Notes: a model not told the origin generated them from the letters alone. A DNA stretch of 64,000 nt from Larix kaempferi (GCA_027924585.1 BSBM01000372.1:32048001-32112000), one strand, 5' to 3'. Positions 35,816-47,500 are shown, numbered from the stretch's first letter. Program-made: numbers and translations.

Positions 35816-36229
35816 ATTGTTATATATTTATGTTGTAATTTTTTTTATTAATGTTTTAATTTTATTTATTATATATTCATTTTTTTAATTTTAATTGGTT
35901 TTTTTTGTTATATATAATTTTTTTTTTTAATTGTTATATATAAGGGGCTTAAAAACAACGATACAATATTTTTAATTTCATATATTATTTTGTTCAAAAG
36001 TATGACAATATGATCACACATTGGATGGGAGGATACGTCGATGAAGCAATGAGATGCTATGATCATGCTCTCTCATTTGTAATTCCAATAAACCCATGGT
36101 GATATGACATAATCTTATTATCCATTCACACCGAGAACAATATCATGCCCACCCGTTTCAATGGAAAACATGTTAGTTTTTCGGGACTAATCACCCATTT
36201 GAACATTAATGAGGAGAAATAAATACTAG

Positions 36230-37090
36230 TCAAATAATTAAGGGAGATATAGGGTTCTTCAGAGGGTTAGGAAGAACAACTTCCTCAATGATGGGAGGGG
36301 ATTCCTTTTGAGTTCTTCCATCAAGTTCATCAGCATAAATGTCCTCAAATATGTCCACAAATAATTGATGTTCCTTACATCTATGCTCAAGAGAATATCT
36401 TTCATTACAATTGTAGCATAGAACCTTAAGTTGATGTTCCTCCATTTTGTCCTATGCCAACTTATGGACCTTGAAAGGTGGAAGAGGTTGCAGAAGAGCC
36501 ACCATAGTTGGGGAAAGGAAATGAAATAAAGTTGGGGATTTTGGACTGAGCATAGGTTATAACACAGGCATGACAATAAATATTATTGTCCTCCAACCAT
36601 GTAGTAGGGTGGTTCACCTCTAAGTGGGATTTAATTTCCTCTTTAAGACCACTAATAAGGAATTGCTTAAAAAACAATCAATTAATTTTTATGAAAAAAC
36701 AAATGAACTTTGATGACTCCTATAATGAATTTCATTAGGTGATAAAATATTACATTAAGGGAAAGTTAGTGCTTCATTTGATCGATCGAACCAACCAATC
36801 GGATCTGACCCGCCAAACTTGTTTAGAATTACTTATAAAAATGAGGCGTCATACTATTGGAAGGGTCGAAAAATGAGAAGTGATTCTTGGTTTCCATTTT
36901 GCTAACTAATTGGGTGAGAGAATCAACCATTTTTTGTATGTCCTCTATAGTTTACATGTTATGACTGTTTATCATGGGACCATTAGGTCCATCAAACAAG
37001 TTAGTGATGATTTATCCCAACACAATCAATGACCTAAGAGGATTTCCTTGTGAGGGTCCATAAGCAATGGTACTAGCGAGTCCACGAAAG
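36230..37090 (-). pseudogene. Ty3/gypsy gag remnant
   Basis: Several minus-strand frames add up to a gag tail: a GGSDPIGW piece near 36810, then LISGLKEEIKSHLEVNHPT (36650-36600), and a zinc knuckle LCYNCNERYSLEHRCKEHQL (C-x2-C-x4-3-H-x-C type) at 36440-36380. The zinc knuckle binds element RNA. Frameshifts and stops separate the parts. No pol genes follow, so it is a lone fragment inside the CACTA element. Confidence 0.7.
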
Positions 37091-37189
37091 AATAAGTTAT
37101 TTCAGAGTGAAACCATGATGATCAAATTACTCCTTGTTGAGTATCATTACATGGTTTTTAATGCTCCATTAATGGTTGGTGTTAGTAAT

Positions 37190-37403
37190 TTTTGAGTCTA
37201 GAAACCCTCCCACACCGTAAATGCATGCATCTAGTCTAGCCATGCCAAATTTCAGTCCAAGCCAACACATATTTAAAAAATTTCAACGTTGGCCCCATGT
37301 ATCACATTATTTAATTTATAGGCGTGGTTTCTGATACTGCAATGGTGAGTGTCATTCATTCGAGTCTTGAAACCCTCCCACACCATCAATGCATGCGTCT
37401 AAT
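37190..37403. repeat. Short direct repeat
   Basis: GAAACCCTCCCACACC followed by an ATGCATGC stretch occurs at 37200-37235 and 37370-37400. It lies just before the internal CACTA-type motifs and the microsatellite. Confidence 0.7.
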
Positions 37404-37425
37404 ATCAAACTTCTGACTTCAAAAG

Positions 37426-37500
37426 AATCCGACGAGATTGCTAAATCACCGACGACAAACACCGTTGGTTTTTCTAGGTAATAGCTGCGTCGGATATCAT
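37426..37500. repeat. Internal patch of CACTA subterminal-type motifs
   Basis: AATCCGACGAGATTGC, CACCGACGACAAAC and GCGTCGGATATCATA resemble the subterminal units at both CACTA ends. It may be a relic of an internal end, a rearranged subterminal region or an extra binding site. Confidence 0.55.
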
Positions 37501-37502
37501 AT

Positions 37503-38340
37503 AACGATGATGATCATGATGATGATGAAGATGATGAAGATGATGATGATGATGAAGAAGATCGATGATGACGATGATGATGATGATGATGATGAAGACG
37601 ATTGATGATGATGATGATGACGACGACAACGATGATGATGATGACGATCGATGATGACGATGAAGACGATCGATGATGACGATGATGATGACGGTGACGA
37701 TGAAGATATTGCTGATGATGACGAGGAAGATGATGATGATGATGATGATGGTGAGGATGATGATGATGATGCTGATCACAATGATGATGATGATGATGGT
37801 GGCCATGACGATGACGATAAACATGATGTTGCTAATGATGATGATGATGAGAATGATGAAGATCATCATGATGATGATGACGATGATGAAGATGGCGATG
37901 ATGATGAAGACGATCGATGATGATGAAGACGATTGATGATGATGACGATGATGATGAAGACGATCGATGATGACGATGATGATGACGATGATGATGATGA
38001 TGATGACGATCGATGATGACGATGATGACAATGAAGATGATCGATGATGATGATGATGATGAAGAAATTGCTGATGATGATGAGGAAGATGATGATGATG
38101 ATGATGGTGAGGATGATGATGATGATGCTGATCACAATGATGATGATGATGATGGTGGCCGTGACGACGACGATAAACATGATGCTACTGCTGCTGATGA
38201 TGATGAGAATGATGAAGATCATCATGATGATGATGACGATGATGAAGATGACGATGATGATGAAGACGATCGATGATGATGAAGACGATCGATGATGATG
38301 ACGATGATGATGAAGACGATCGATGATGATGATGATGATT

Positions 38341-38377
<37 letters not shown>

Positions 38378-38608
38378 CAATCGATGATGACGATGATGAC
38401 GATGAAGACGATCGATGATGACGATGATGATGACGATGATGATGAAGATGATGAAGACGATGATGATGATGACGACGATGATGAAGATGATGATGAAGAT
38501 GATGATGATGACGATGATGATGAAGACGATGATGATGACGATGACGATGACGATGATGATGAAGATGATCATGATGATGATGACGACAACGATGATGATG
38601 ATGATGTT
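37503..38608. repeat. GAY (GAT/GAC) microsatellite, 1.1 kb
   Basis: Almost uninterrupted GAT/GAC/GAA triplets. A higher-order duplication of about 280 bases is seen, with offset about 356: GCTGATCACAATGATGATGA at 37771 and again at 38127. The plus strand reads poly-Asp/Glu, other frames poly-Met or poly-Ile/Ser. These ORFs (37651-37920, 38013-38276, 37474-38031) are composition artefacts unless shown otherwise. Confidence 0.95.
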
Positions 38609-38635
38609 TGAGTCTTGATAATTGTGCATTTCCTT

Positions 38636-38765
38636 ACTAAGCTTCTCTCTGTTTCAAGAATAATTTAATATTCTCTACTAAACAGGGCCAACCACATGAA
38701 GGTGGAAGCTCTTATGGCCCCTCCCCCCCCTCACATCACTCTCAATTCCCCATAACCCAAAAAAA
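38636..38765. repeat. Third partial copy of the 650-bp direct repeat
   Basis: Matches 23120-23250 and its counterpart in copy 2 (for example CATGAAGGTGGAAGCTCTTA). It lies just downstream, on the minus strand, of the stop codon of the TNP2 gene at 38903. Copy 2 likewise abuts the stop of the SET/transposase gene. Confidence 0.8.
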
Positions 38766-38902
38766 AATCTATGTACACTAGAAACTTTAAATGTGTTTTT
38801 TGACATACTCTAAAACAAGCAATGTTTCTAATTATATCAGATAGGAAAATGGAAACTCACTAAGAAACAATTAATTTATTATTATTGCATACCTCGTAAA
38901 CT

Positions 38903-40188
38903 TCAATGGTCTTCATCATCTTCTACATCTGGGTCATCGTCTGTACTATCATCCGATGATCCAGATTCAACATTGTAAGGATTGGCCATATCATCCTCGT
39001 CGTCGATGTCAGTTATGATCAACATGTGATCGTCGATATCATCTTCATGGACATTGTCTGATAGTACATCATCTGATTCAATAAGTTCTTCGACATCTTC
39101 TTCTGGACCATTATCATCTAACTCATGTTGATCATGATCATCTTCTGCGGTGTCTTCTTCTTCGAGAACGTCTTCATTACCTTCATCAACATTATACTTT
39201 ACCGACCTTCCCCTTGGATCGTGTCTCACAGCAAATGACCATCTTGCTCTACCTGGAACCTCAGAGTAAAATACCTGTTCACATTGGGTTGGAAGAACAT
39301 AGGGCTCCGTTACTGGCTCAAACAACCTTGTATTTACCATGGTAAAACCATTATCATGTTCAATAATTGTTCTATCGGGATCACGTTGATTGAATCTACA
39401 CCTGTACCATTTGACAATGAATAGAAATACCTTGAAGGAGTTAAAGTCACATTGAAGAATGTCTTCCAGATACCCATAGTATCGATCTTCAGATAGTTTT
39501 GGATGTCTGTCACTTCTAGAAGAAACATTGGTCACCTCAAAGACTGCAGATATCCCACAATCATATGTTTTCTTTGTTTCATCCAAATTTTTGATGCGAT
39601 ATCTACATCCATTGCACCACATAGCCTTATGGTGTTTTACCTAGTACAACAAGCTATACAGGAAAAGATTACATAATGATCACACCATATTTATGATAAA
39701 GTAGTGCATGTTTATTATAATGCCATAAAAGGAAAATAACCAACGTGACATACAACATAAATATTTAAAGAAATAAATAAATAGTGCCGTTGATTTATAT
39801 GCTTACCTGCTTATCTTTTAAACCTCTTGCTAAATCGATTTCCGTTTGTGTTACATTGGTGTTTCCATTGCGATGTGCAGCTTTAACCAATGAAGCCACA
39901 CCTTCCCATGATATTCCATGACCAGATTGTTCACATTTTTCGATCCATACCTTCATCCAGTCAAGATTGTTTGTGATGTATAAATGAATTGCATCCCACT
40001 CTCGACCAACTGTTTGATGACAATAAAATTAAAATTCAATGCAAATGTATATTAGACACTTACAAAAGTATATAATTACAATATAAAATGATGCAAAATA
40101 CTAAATAAAAAAATAGAATATATATGTATGATATAGAAACATAAAAATCATTAGTGAAATGTGTTATATTACCTTTCACCTTCCTCGA
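38903..40188 (-). pseudogene. CACTA TNP2 transposase gene, 3' part with DUF4216
   Basis: This holds the end of the DUF4218 exon (donor near 40170), an exon at about 40015-39806 (EWDAIHLYITNNLDWMKVW, then SLVKAAHRNGNTNVTQTEI) and the last exon, about 39640-38903. The last exon is the DUF4216 domain: RYYGYLEDILQ, VKWYRCRF, NGFTMVNTRL and a QVFYSEVPGRARW segment, followed by a long Asp/Glu tail (about 75 residues) and stop. DUF4216 lies at the C-terminus of TNP2/TNPD-type transposase polyproteins. No stop interrupts this part. The frame runs on into 56187 across the copia insertion. Confidence 0.85.
40184..40188. other. Target-site duplication CTCGA, left copy
   Basis: Identical to 56187-56191 on the other side of the copia element. 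Five bases is the usual duplication for LTR elements. Confidence 0.95.
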
Positions 40189-40449
40189 TGTTAGGAATTA
40201 TGATCCAAAATGTAATAAATAGAAGTTTAGTTTAATAAATGTAAAAGGGCATCTACACACTCACGTGATTATGTGAGGTGTCCCTTAGTTAGTTTTGGTA
40301 ACGGTAAATTAGTTGTTACTCTTTGGATATTTAAATCCATCGAGTTTTCCATGTGAGGTAATCTTTTCGGGATTTAGCCCTCACATCTCTGTGATGTAAT
40401 TATTTTCCTTCTTCATTAATAAAATTATGTGTCTGAGGACACTTTGTCA
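40189..40449 (+). repeat. 5' LTR of copia element
   Basis: 261 bp from TGTTAGGAATTATG to GGACACTTTGTCA. A TATTTAAATCC sequence near its centre may serve as the TATA region. The 3' LTR has the same length. Confidence 0.95.
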
Positions 40450-40452
40450 AAG

Positions 40453-40464
40453 TGGTATCAGAGC
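40453..40464 (+). other. Primer-binding site, initiator tRNA-Met type
   Basis: TGGTATCAGAGC, three bases after the 5' LTR. It is complementary to the 3' end of plant initiator tRNA-Met and primes minus-strand DNA synthesis. Confidence 0.95.
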
Positions 40465-42249
40465 ACGCGGTTGAAGCTTCGTCTGGTTGGAACCTGGTTG
40501 GAAGGTGCTAAAGGTTGTTTGAAGAAGGTGACTATCAAGGTTTTGGAATAGCGAAATTTTAACCGTAAGTTAATGCTTCCTATTCTTTTGGGCTAAAAAG
40601 AATCTCTGCATAATTTTTTTTTTATAGACTTAGTTTTTTTTACTTGGAGAGAGTAAAATATTATTATTATTTTTTAAGGCAAGATTATTTAAAAATTTTG
40701 TGGAAGAGAATTTTTACAAAAAGGATAGAAAGTGAAGATATCATGTCTAAAGAATATAGAAGATCGTCCAGTGCATTCTTTGGAAATGTCCATACTTTCT
40801 CTTCTGCATTCCAGTGTCTCCCAGCCACAGATTGGCAGGCTTCCTTTACTCTCTCATTATAAGGCTTCCTTTACTCTCTCATTATAAGTGCTTCGGATAG
40901 CGATCCGGTCTTCATTTATTAAATATATCTGCACAGCAAAGCAATTCTTTTGAGTCTATGGACTTCCATCCGATGGTCTGTATGGGCTTGATTTTCTGCA
41001 CTCATAGTTCTGCGAAGACTGGAACTTTGCTGGACTTATTTCTTTGGGACTAGGTAGTCCTGATTCATATTCTCGTGCCCCACATGCAGAAGGCAAGTTA
41101 AGTGGAGGAACTGCATGGATACTTGCTACAATCTGGGGAAGCAAACTAAGGGCCTTTGCAATATTCTCCAGTTGACCCTCAGGATACGTCCAAACTCTTC
41201 ATAATCAAACCCTTCGAAGTTGATCCCATTCATGTCCAACGATAGACTTCAACACATCCACCAAATGCTGATTATACTGAGTCTCTAAAGCAATTCTCCC
41301 GGGGCGGTCGTTGAAAATCTTAACGGCCACCTGGCCGCTAGTTCTCTTGGAAGGAGACGACAGAACAGTTGAAGGAATTACGCGGTTTCCCTGTGCAGAA
41401 GATGGTTTATGTCATGTGCAGAAGATGATTTATGTCGGTCGGCGAGCTTTCTGAAGGCATCTTTTTTGAGAGAATCGAGCTCCTCCATGGTTAAACCCCA
41501 TTCATTGAAAAGAAAAAACCAGCAGCCATTAAAAAAAAACCAGCTTTGAAGAGAGAAAAGCAATGTTGAAAAGAACCAGCAAAACTCTAGCGTAGAAACA
41601 GAAGAGTTCACAATCTTGTATAATTTTTTCACTTTTCATTTAATTAAATATTTATGTAATATTTTGAAAAGTGAATAAGTTGTTTTGGAGAGATAAGGTA
41701 TTTTATTATTCATTTTTATTTTTGGATATTTTTTATATTAAGAAGAAAAAGGTTTTGAAGTTGATGGGACTGGATCTTGTGACCTCCCACTCAACAATAT
41801 TGTATCTCTCCAATTCACCTATAAAGATTTGTTATTTTTTGGAGTGATAAGGTGTAATTTTTTTTTATTGGGCATTGGAGTAATAAGGAGCATTGTTGGT
41901 GTCATAAGGAGTACTTGTATTTTCACTCAAGGTTTGATTAGAGCAAAGTGAAGCTCTATCAAATTCTTTTCTTGAGGCTATAAGTGGGTCAAGGCCAAGC
42001 CCCTATAGCTTTCTTTTGCATGGTGTGTGGTGTTTCTTGCAGCATTTCTTTCATGGTGACTCTTGTTGATGAGTAATTTTCTTTTCATGTTGGTGGTGAT
42101 ATTTTTGCATAAAATCTTCCATTGGTGATATAAGGTGATTGTTTACTTATTCTGGTGACATAAGGTGCTTTCTTTTTTTAATTCTTGGAGCTATAAGATT
42201 TGCATAATACACATCTTCTGGAGTTACAAGGTGTTTATTATTTTTTACA
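40465..42249. other. Long leader of copia element with possible captured gene piece
   Basis: 1.8 kb separate the primer site from gag. A 25-base phrase GGCTTCCTTTACTCTCTCAT is duplicated in tandem at 40835-40890. On the minus strand, 41640-40956 has protein-like text in more than one frame (MEELDSLKKDAFRKLADRHK; VAVKIFNDRPGRIALETQYN; LLPQIVASIHAVPPLNLPSA). This does not resemble a retrotransposon protein and may be a host gene fragment carried antisense. I cannot name the gene. Confidence 0.4.
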
Positions 42250-43422
42250 ATGTCTAAAGTTATAAGTCTTTTTAATGAATCTGACAAGTTGGAAGGATCG
42301 AAAAATTATAAAGTTTGGAGTCGTCATATTCAAAGCACTCTTATTTACAATGAATTGTGGAAGGGTGTCTGTAATGCTAAGCCTACCAAACCGACTAATC
42401 CTGATCAGCTTGCAAAGTGGGAACTAAAAGATGAAAAGGCCTTAGCATTGATTCACAGTACTGTTTCTGATGATATTTATGTGCATATTGAAAATAGTTC
42501 TAATGCGTGGTCAGCTTGGAAGACATTGAAATATTTATTTGATTCTCAGAGTGAAGCTAAGAAAATTGATCTTCAATTGAAGTTGTTTCAACAAAAATTG
42601 TCTTCAGGAGGTGATGTCATGGAGTACATTTCTAGATTAAAAAATATCAAACAAGAAATTTCAAGAGCTGGTTTTGATAAAATTGAGGACAGCATGATGG
42701 TGACCATTTTGATCGCAGGATTGCCTGAGACATATAAGCATTTTTTGGAAACTTTACAAATTACAAATAAATTGGATAAACTTTCTTTTGATGAACTAAG
42801 TGAATTACTTGCCACACATGAAAAAATTTTTGGTCAAACAAAGCAAGCAGGAGAAGATGTTTTGGTTGCAAGTACTAGCAAACAGTCTCCAGGTAATCAT
42901 AAAAAAGGCAATGATCAGAAAGCTTTTCAAAATTCAAATAGAGGTCATGGTCAGGGTTTTGAAAGAGGAAGAGGCCGCGGAAGAGGAAGAGGAAGAAATC
43001 AAGGAAGAGGTTCTAAAGAATTTGAAAGTACACAGTCACAGTTTTCTGGAAGAGGAAGAGGTTCAGGAAACCAACAGGTCTCTGGAAGAGGAAGAGCTAA
43101 TAAACAGGTCACACGTTTTCGTTGTAATAAAATTGGACATTATGCTTCAGACTGTAGAGTTTCATTTGAAAAAATTCTAAAAGAAAGAGAATCTAAAGAA
43201 TCTTCATCAGCGGCACATTATGCTCATGCAGACGATAGTGAAAATTGTGAATATGTCTTTACAGCACTTGGACAATCAGAATCAATGGATTTTGTTCAAG
43301 TTCATCAGTTGGAATCAGTGAATTTTGTTCAGTCTTCTTATTGTTTCAAAAATGATTTTGAAGATGCTTGGATTATGGATATAGGAAAGATTTCTTTTGG
43401 AGTTATGAAGATTGTCATTTAA
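42250..43422 (+). pseudogene. Copia gag and start of protease
   Basis: From ATG 42250 the gag domain (UBN2 type) begins FNESDKLEGSKNYKVWSRHI and continues through AWSAWKTLKYLFDSQSEAKK and FLETLQITNKLDKLSFDEL. A long RG-rich region (FERGRGRGRGRGRNQGRG) binds nucleic acid, followed by the zinc knuckle RFRCNKIGHYASDC, whose first cysteine is an arginine. At the protease the frame reads AWIMD and is then lost: the DSG active-site region is missing and the remaining text (YRKDFFW) continues in another frame from 43388. So the protease catalytic loop is deleted. Confidence 0.9.
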
Positions 43423-44520
43423 ATTCAATTTTTCTTGCAGATGATTCTATTCATTTACCACAAGGAAAAGGAACAGTTAAGGTTGATTTGCCTGGAATTG
43501 GAGAAAGATTGATTTCTAATGTTTGGTATGTGCCTACATTTAAGAAAAATTTGTTGTCTTTAGTTGTCATTCGCCAATTACGACATCAAATTGTAATGGA
43601 AGATGGTATCCTTTTTGTTAATTCAACAAAGGATGCATACAAAACAGTTATGACAGGTTATGAAGATGGAAAGCTTCTTAGGATGAAGGGAACAGTCATT
43701 CCTAGATCAAAGGAAAATTTGAAGGAATTTGCAGGTTTAGTTGAAACTGATGTTTCACCTATCCGATTGTGGCACATTCGTTTTGGGCACTTGAATGTTG
43801 ATAGTCTTGTACAGCTTCAAAAACAAGGAATGGTAAAGGGGTTGCCTACTTTTCAGAAGGAAAATGCAAAGTGTGAAGCTTGCATTTATGGCAAACAGAG
43901 AAGGATAGTTTTTTCAAAAAGCACTTGGAGAGCAACAAGGAGATTATAGCTTATTCATAGTGATGTTTGTGGTCCTTTGGAAACTTCACTTGGTGGTTGT
44001 AAATATTTTTTGTTGTTTATTGATGATTTTAGCAGAATGGTTTGGGTGTATTTTTTGAAGGAAAAATCAGAAGTGTTTGAAAAGTTTCAGTCATTTCAAA
44101 ATTTGGTTGAAACAACAACAAAGGAAAAGATTGCTACTTTGAGAACTGATAATGGTGGTGAGTTTACATCAAATCATTTTTTGACTTATTGTCAGGAAAA
44201 AGGGATTAAAAGACAGTTGACCAATTTTTATACTCCACAGCAAAATGGAGTATCAGAAAGGATGAATCATACTTTATTGGGCATGGCTAGAGCAATGTTA
44301 TTTTTCAAAGGGTTGAAATCATGTTATTGGGCAGAAGCAGTTCATACAGCAGTTTATTTGAGGAATAGATCTCCTTCATCATCACTTGATGGAATAACTC
44401 CTTTTGAGGCTTGGTATGGATTCAAACCTATGGTCAAACATTTGAGAGTTTTTGGTTCAGTTTGTTATGCACTTGTCCCAAAAGAAAAACGAAAGAAGTT
44501 AGAGTCTAGAAGTGTTAAGT
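43368..44520 (+). pseudogene. Copia protease end and integrase, 5' part
   Basis: After the frame change: ISNVWYVPTFKKNLLSL (end of protease), the integrase zinc finger LWHIRFGHLN with CEACIYGKQ, then a TAG at 43947-43949 where a glutamate is expected. The core continues LIHSDVCGPLE (D), TLRTDNGGEF (D) and QQNGVSERMNH (E), so all three catalytic acids of the integrase are present. The frame runs into the gypsy LTR at 44521 after ESRSVK. It resumes at 53930. Confidence 0.9.
44516..44520. other. Target-site duplication TAAGT, left copy
   Basis: Identical to 53930-53934 at the other end of the gypsy element. Confidence 0.95.
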
Positions 44521-46242
44521 TGTAATGTCCCCATTTTGACCCCCTTTGTATTAAATCGTAAATGATGTAAATATTGTAATTAATCATGGTGAGGAGCTCA
44601 AGGCCAAGGCCCCACCGTTGATTTAGCGTTTCATGTATCGGCAATTAAAAATAGATGCCTACGGTTCTTATGCGAGATGGGCACAATGTATATAAGACAT
44701 CATGTAATTATGAATTTTCAATGAAAAACCCACAACCGGCTATGCAATGCAACAAAAGAGATGGGGCATGACTCTACAAGGAAAAGGGAGGGAAATTATT
44801 CAAACCCTTGAGCCAATGGTGTTAATCCATGTGCCAATGGGGAAACCCATAAACCACCAACTACCCATTTTGTCTCATGCACCCAATCATTTAATTCTTC
44901 CAAGAAATTGGTTAATACAGTTAATGTCTTGGGATGGGAGAGGTATGGCAGTCAGATTTTCGTGCATGGGCAAGCTACCAAGCTGAAAATTGTATTTTTG
45001 GCTTGCTGGGCAAGAAAACCCCCATGAAATGCTACCCAAGGCCATTCCTCATGCATTACGTTCTTCCTCTCACGCAGATTGAGCTCACAGGAAGTTATCC
45101 TCACGTTTTTCACCATAACCCTGCGTTTTTCCATGCCCAGGGACTCGTTTTTGGATTGTGCAACAGCTGGGGAAGGAGGGACGCGAATTGGGACTGAGGG
45201 AGAGGGCGTTTTTGCCCTGGGGCATTTTTCTGGAATGGGTTTTGCTTCCCCAGTCGAATTTTCCAAGTGCCAATACGTTTTGAGTCTACCCACATTTTTC
45301 TGAAGTCCAGGAAACCCCATCTCATGCATCCCACTGTTGGAAACGCTTTCCCATGCTCAACAAGTGTAGGTTGTTGTTAGGTGCATCCCTGTTTTGTTTG
45401 GAACCCATGAGCAAGAAACTGGAATGGTAGTGGATATAATTGGCTTGATAAACCTAGTGTAGGGAGTATCCTCTCAAGAAGATTAAGAAGGCTGGCTACT
45501 TTTCTATGCACACCCTGAGAGCACTAGAAAGGAAGGTATGGCTTGAGGGATTGTGTGGCAGTGAAGAGAATACTTCCTGGTGTTGGGTGTGTAGGCATTG
45601 TGAGTGCCAAGCTAAATAGATCTGGGAGAGGTACCCATAGCTCTGCAGTTGAGCTCACTAGCTTAGCAATTCTTCCTTTCCATGTCCTAGCAGCCTGATA
45701 AACCCAATTGCAGATTGGCTTGGCTCATCTTGGTGTATGCTTGGCTATGTGTGAGTTTGCTGTTCCCTGGTTCCTTGTAGAGACCATGCCCAGCTCGGGG
45801 GTGGCAGTGGTGCTGAGAGATTGAGGAGCACACTGGCCTATGGTTGGGTGGAACGTTGCAGTTGCATAGCCAGTTGCTTGGGACTGCTTTATTGAGATAA
45901 GTATCCTCTTGTGTAAATTGGCAATTATAATTTGATGAATGTTATGAATGTATGTGGATGTATTAAATGAATTTGCTTCTGCTGTGTTTTAAAAAGTTTA
46001 TGCATTTCCATATGATCTTGTATAACTCTGCAAAGGTCTCTATTTAATGGCTGTCACATAATAGTTTGAATGTATGTTAGATATCAATAGGATTTATTTA
46101 ATTTTCATTGTGTTCTATAGCCTGCACATATACAGTTCTTTGTATCTATGAGTTTAATTCAATGAATGGATATGGGGCTAATTGCCCGGATTGAGCACCA
46201 TCTCCTCCCTATCATGCTGTATGGTAGGAAGGGGACACTACA
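44521..46242 (+). repeat. 5' LTR of Tekay/Del-like element
   Basis: 1722 bp. The ORFs seen here (44934-45329 on both strands) recur at 52621-53016 in the 3' LTR and are not genes. TATAAGAC near 44690 could be the promoter TATA region. Confidence 0.95.
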
Positions 46243-46245
46243 TTA

Positions 46246-46257
46246 TGGTATCAGAGC
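46246..46257 (+). other. Primer-binding site, initiator tRNA-Met type
   Basis: TGGTATCAGAGC, three bases after the 5' LTR. Confidence 0.95.
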
Positions 46258-46399
46258 TGCGTTGCAGCATTGGGCCTCTATGGGCCAAATCTGATAAGCA
46301 ATTACAAGAAAATTGTTGTCTTATGAGTTTTTGGAAATTTTGTTTTAAAGTCTGTTTTTGAAAAATTTTGGTTTAAGTTTGTTTTTGAAAATTTTTGGT

Positions 46400-47285
46400 T
46401 TAAGACTGTTTCGGAAAGAATTCCCGAATTCCTTCCGCAACTGCGGAAGCATTCGGCGAATCGTTCCGAAATTTCGGAAGCGTTCCGAGAATTTTTCCGA
46501 AAATTTGCGAAGGGAAGTTTTTGGAAGGAATTCTCTTCCGAAATTGCGGAAGGAATTCTCTTCCGAAATTTCGGAAGGATTCCGTGAATCGTTCCGCAAT
46601 GCGGAAGAATTCGGCGAGTCTTTCCGAAGTTGCGGAAGACTTCGGCGAATCGTTCCGCAACTGCGGAAGACTTCGCCGAATCGTTCCGCAATTTCGGAAG
46701 ACTTCAGCGAATCGTTCCGAAATTACGGAAGCGTTCAACAAGTCATTCTGAAAAATATTTTCGCAAAAACCACCCGAAACCCCCGGAAGCATTCCGTGCA
46801 ACGGCGGAAGCATTCCACGAACGGCTCCGAAGTTGCGGAAGCCTTCACCGAACGGCTCCGCAATTGCGGGAGCATTCGCCGAATGGCTCCGCAACTGCGG
46901 AAGCCTTCGCCGAATGGCTCCGCAATTGCGCGAGCGTTTGGCAAATCGCCCCGCCATTGCGGAAGCGTTCGGCGAACTGCTCCGCCATTGCGGAAGCGTT
47001 CGGGGAACTGCTCCGCCATTGCGGAAGCGTTCGGCGAACTGCTCCGCAATTGCGGAAGCCGTTTCCGAACAGCGTCGCGCGGAAGCCGTCTCCAAATCGG
47101 CTCGCAATTGCAGAAGCCTACAGTCAACCGGCCCGCAACTGCGGAAGCCTACGGCCAACCGCCCCGCAGTTGCGGGAGCATACCGTGAACCTCCCCGCGG
47201 TTGCGGGAGTAGTCTGTGAATCGCCCGTCGCGGCCGGATTTCGCGAACTGCCCGTTGCGGCAGGATTCAGCGAATCGCCCCCTTG
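46400..47285. repeat. 31-bp palindromic CpG-rich minisatellite in the gypsy leader
   Basis: About 28 units with period close to 31 bases. Each has a core such as TTCCGCAATTGCGGAAGC or TTCCGAAATTTCGGAA, a perfect short palindrome, joined by a GTTCGGCGAA-type spacer. The unit length is 1 mod 3, so all three frames on both strands stay open for up to 276 codons; those ORFs are artefacts. GC and CpG content rise sharply compared with the surrounding DNA, and towards 47285 the units become more diverged. Confidence 0.92.
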
Positions 47286-47500
47286 ACCCCCTTTTTCTTT
47301 TCCCCTCATAGTTCGTTGTTGTGATTTGATGAATTTTCAGTATGGCATTTTTCCACGTGCATGAAGTAAGTTATGAATTCTGAGAATATAATGCAACTAA
47401 CAATTGTGTTGATGAACACATTTCAGAGAGCCACAGTTACAGCAGGGTAACACTCTAGTTAATACAGTTGAAAAATTTTGGATCTTGGTTGGGCCAAGAA

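Noticed and set aside
37474-38629. Poly-Asp, poly-Met, poly-Ile and poly-Ser ORFs
   Set aside because: Products of the GAY microsatellite in different frames.
44934-45329. ORFs on both strands inside the gypsy LTR
   Set aside because: They recur identically at 52621-53016 in the other LTR and resemble no protein.
46302-47309. Overlapping ORFs up to 276 codons, rich in RNCGS and LRKPS repeats
   Set aside because: A 31-bp repeat without stops opens all six frames. The repeats shift frame each unit, as expected from the DNA and not from protein selection.
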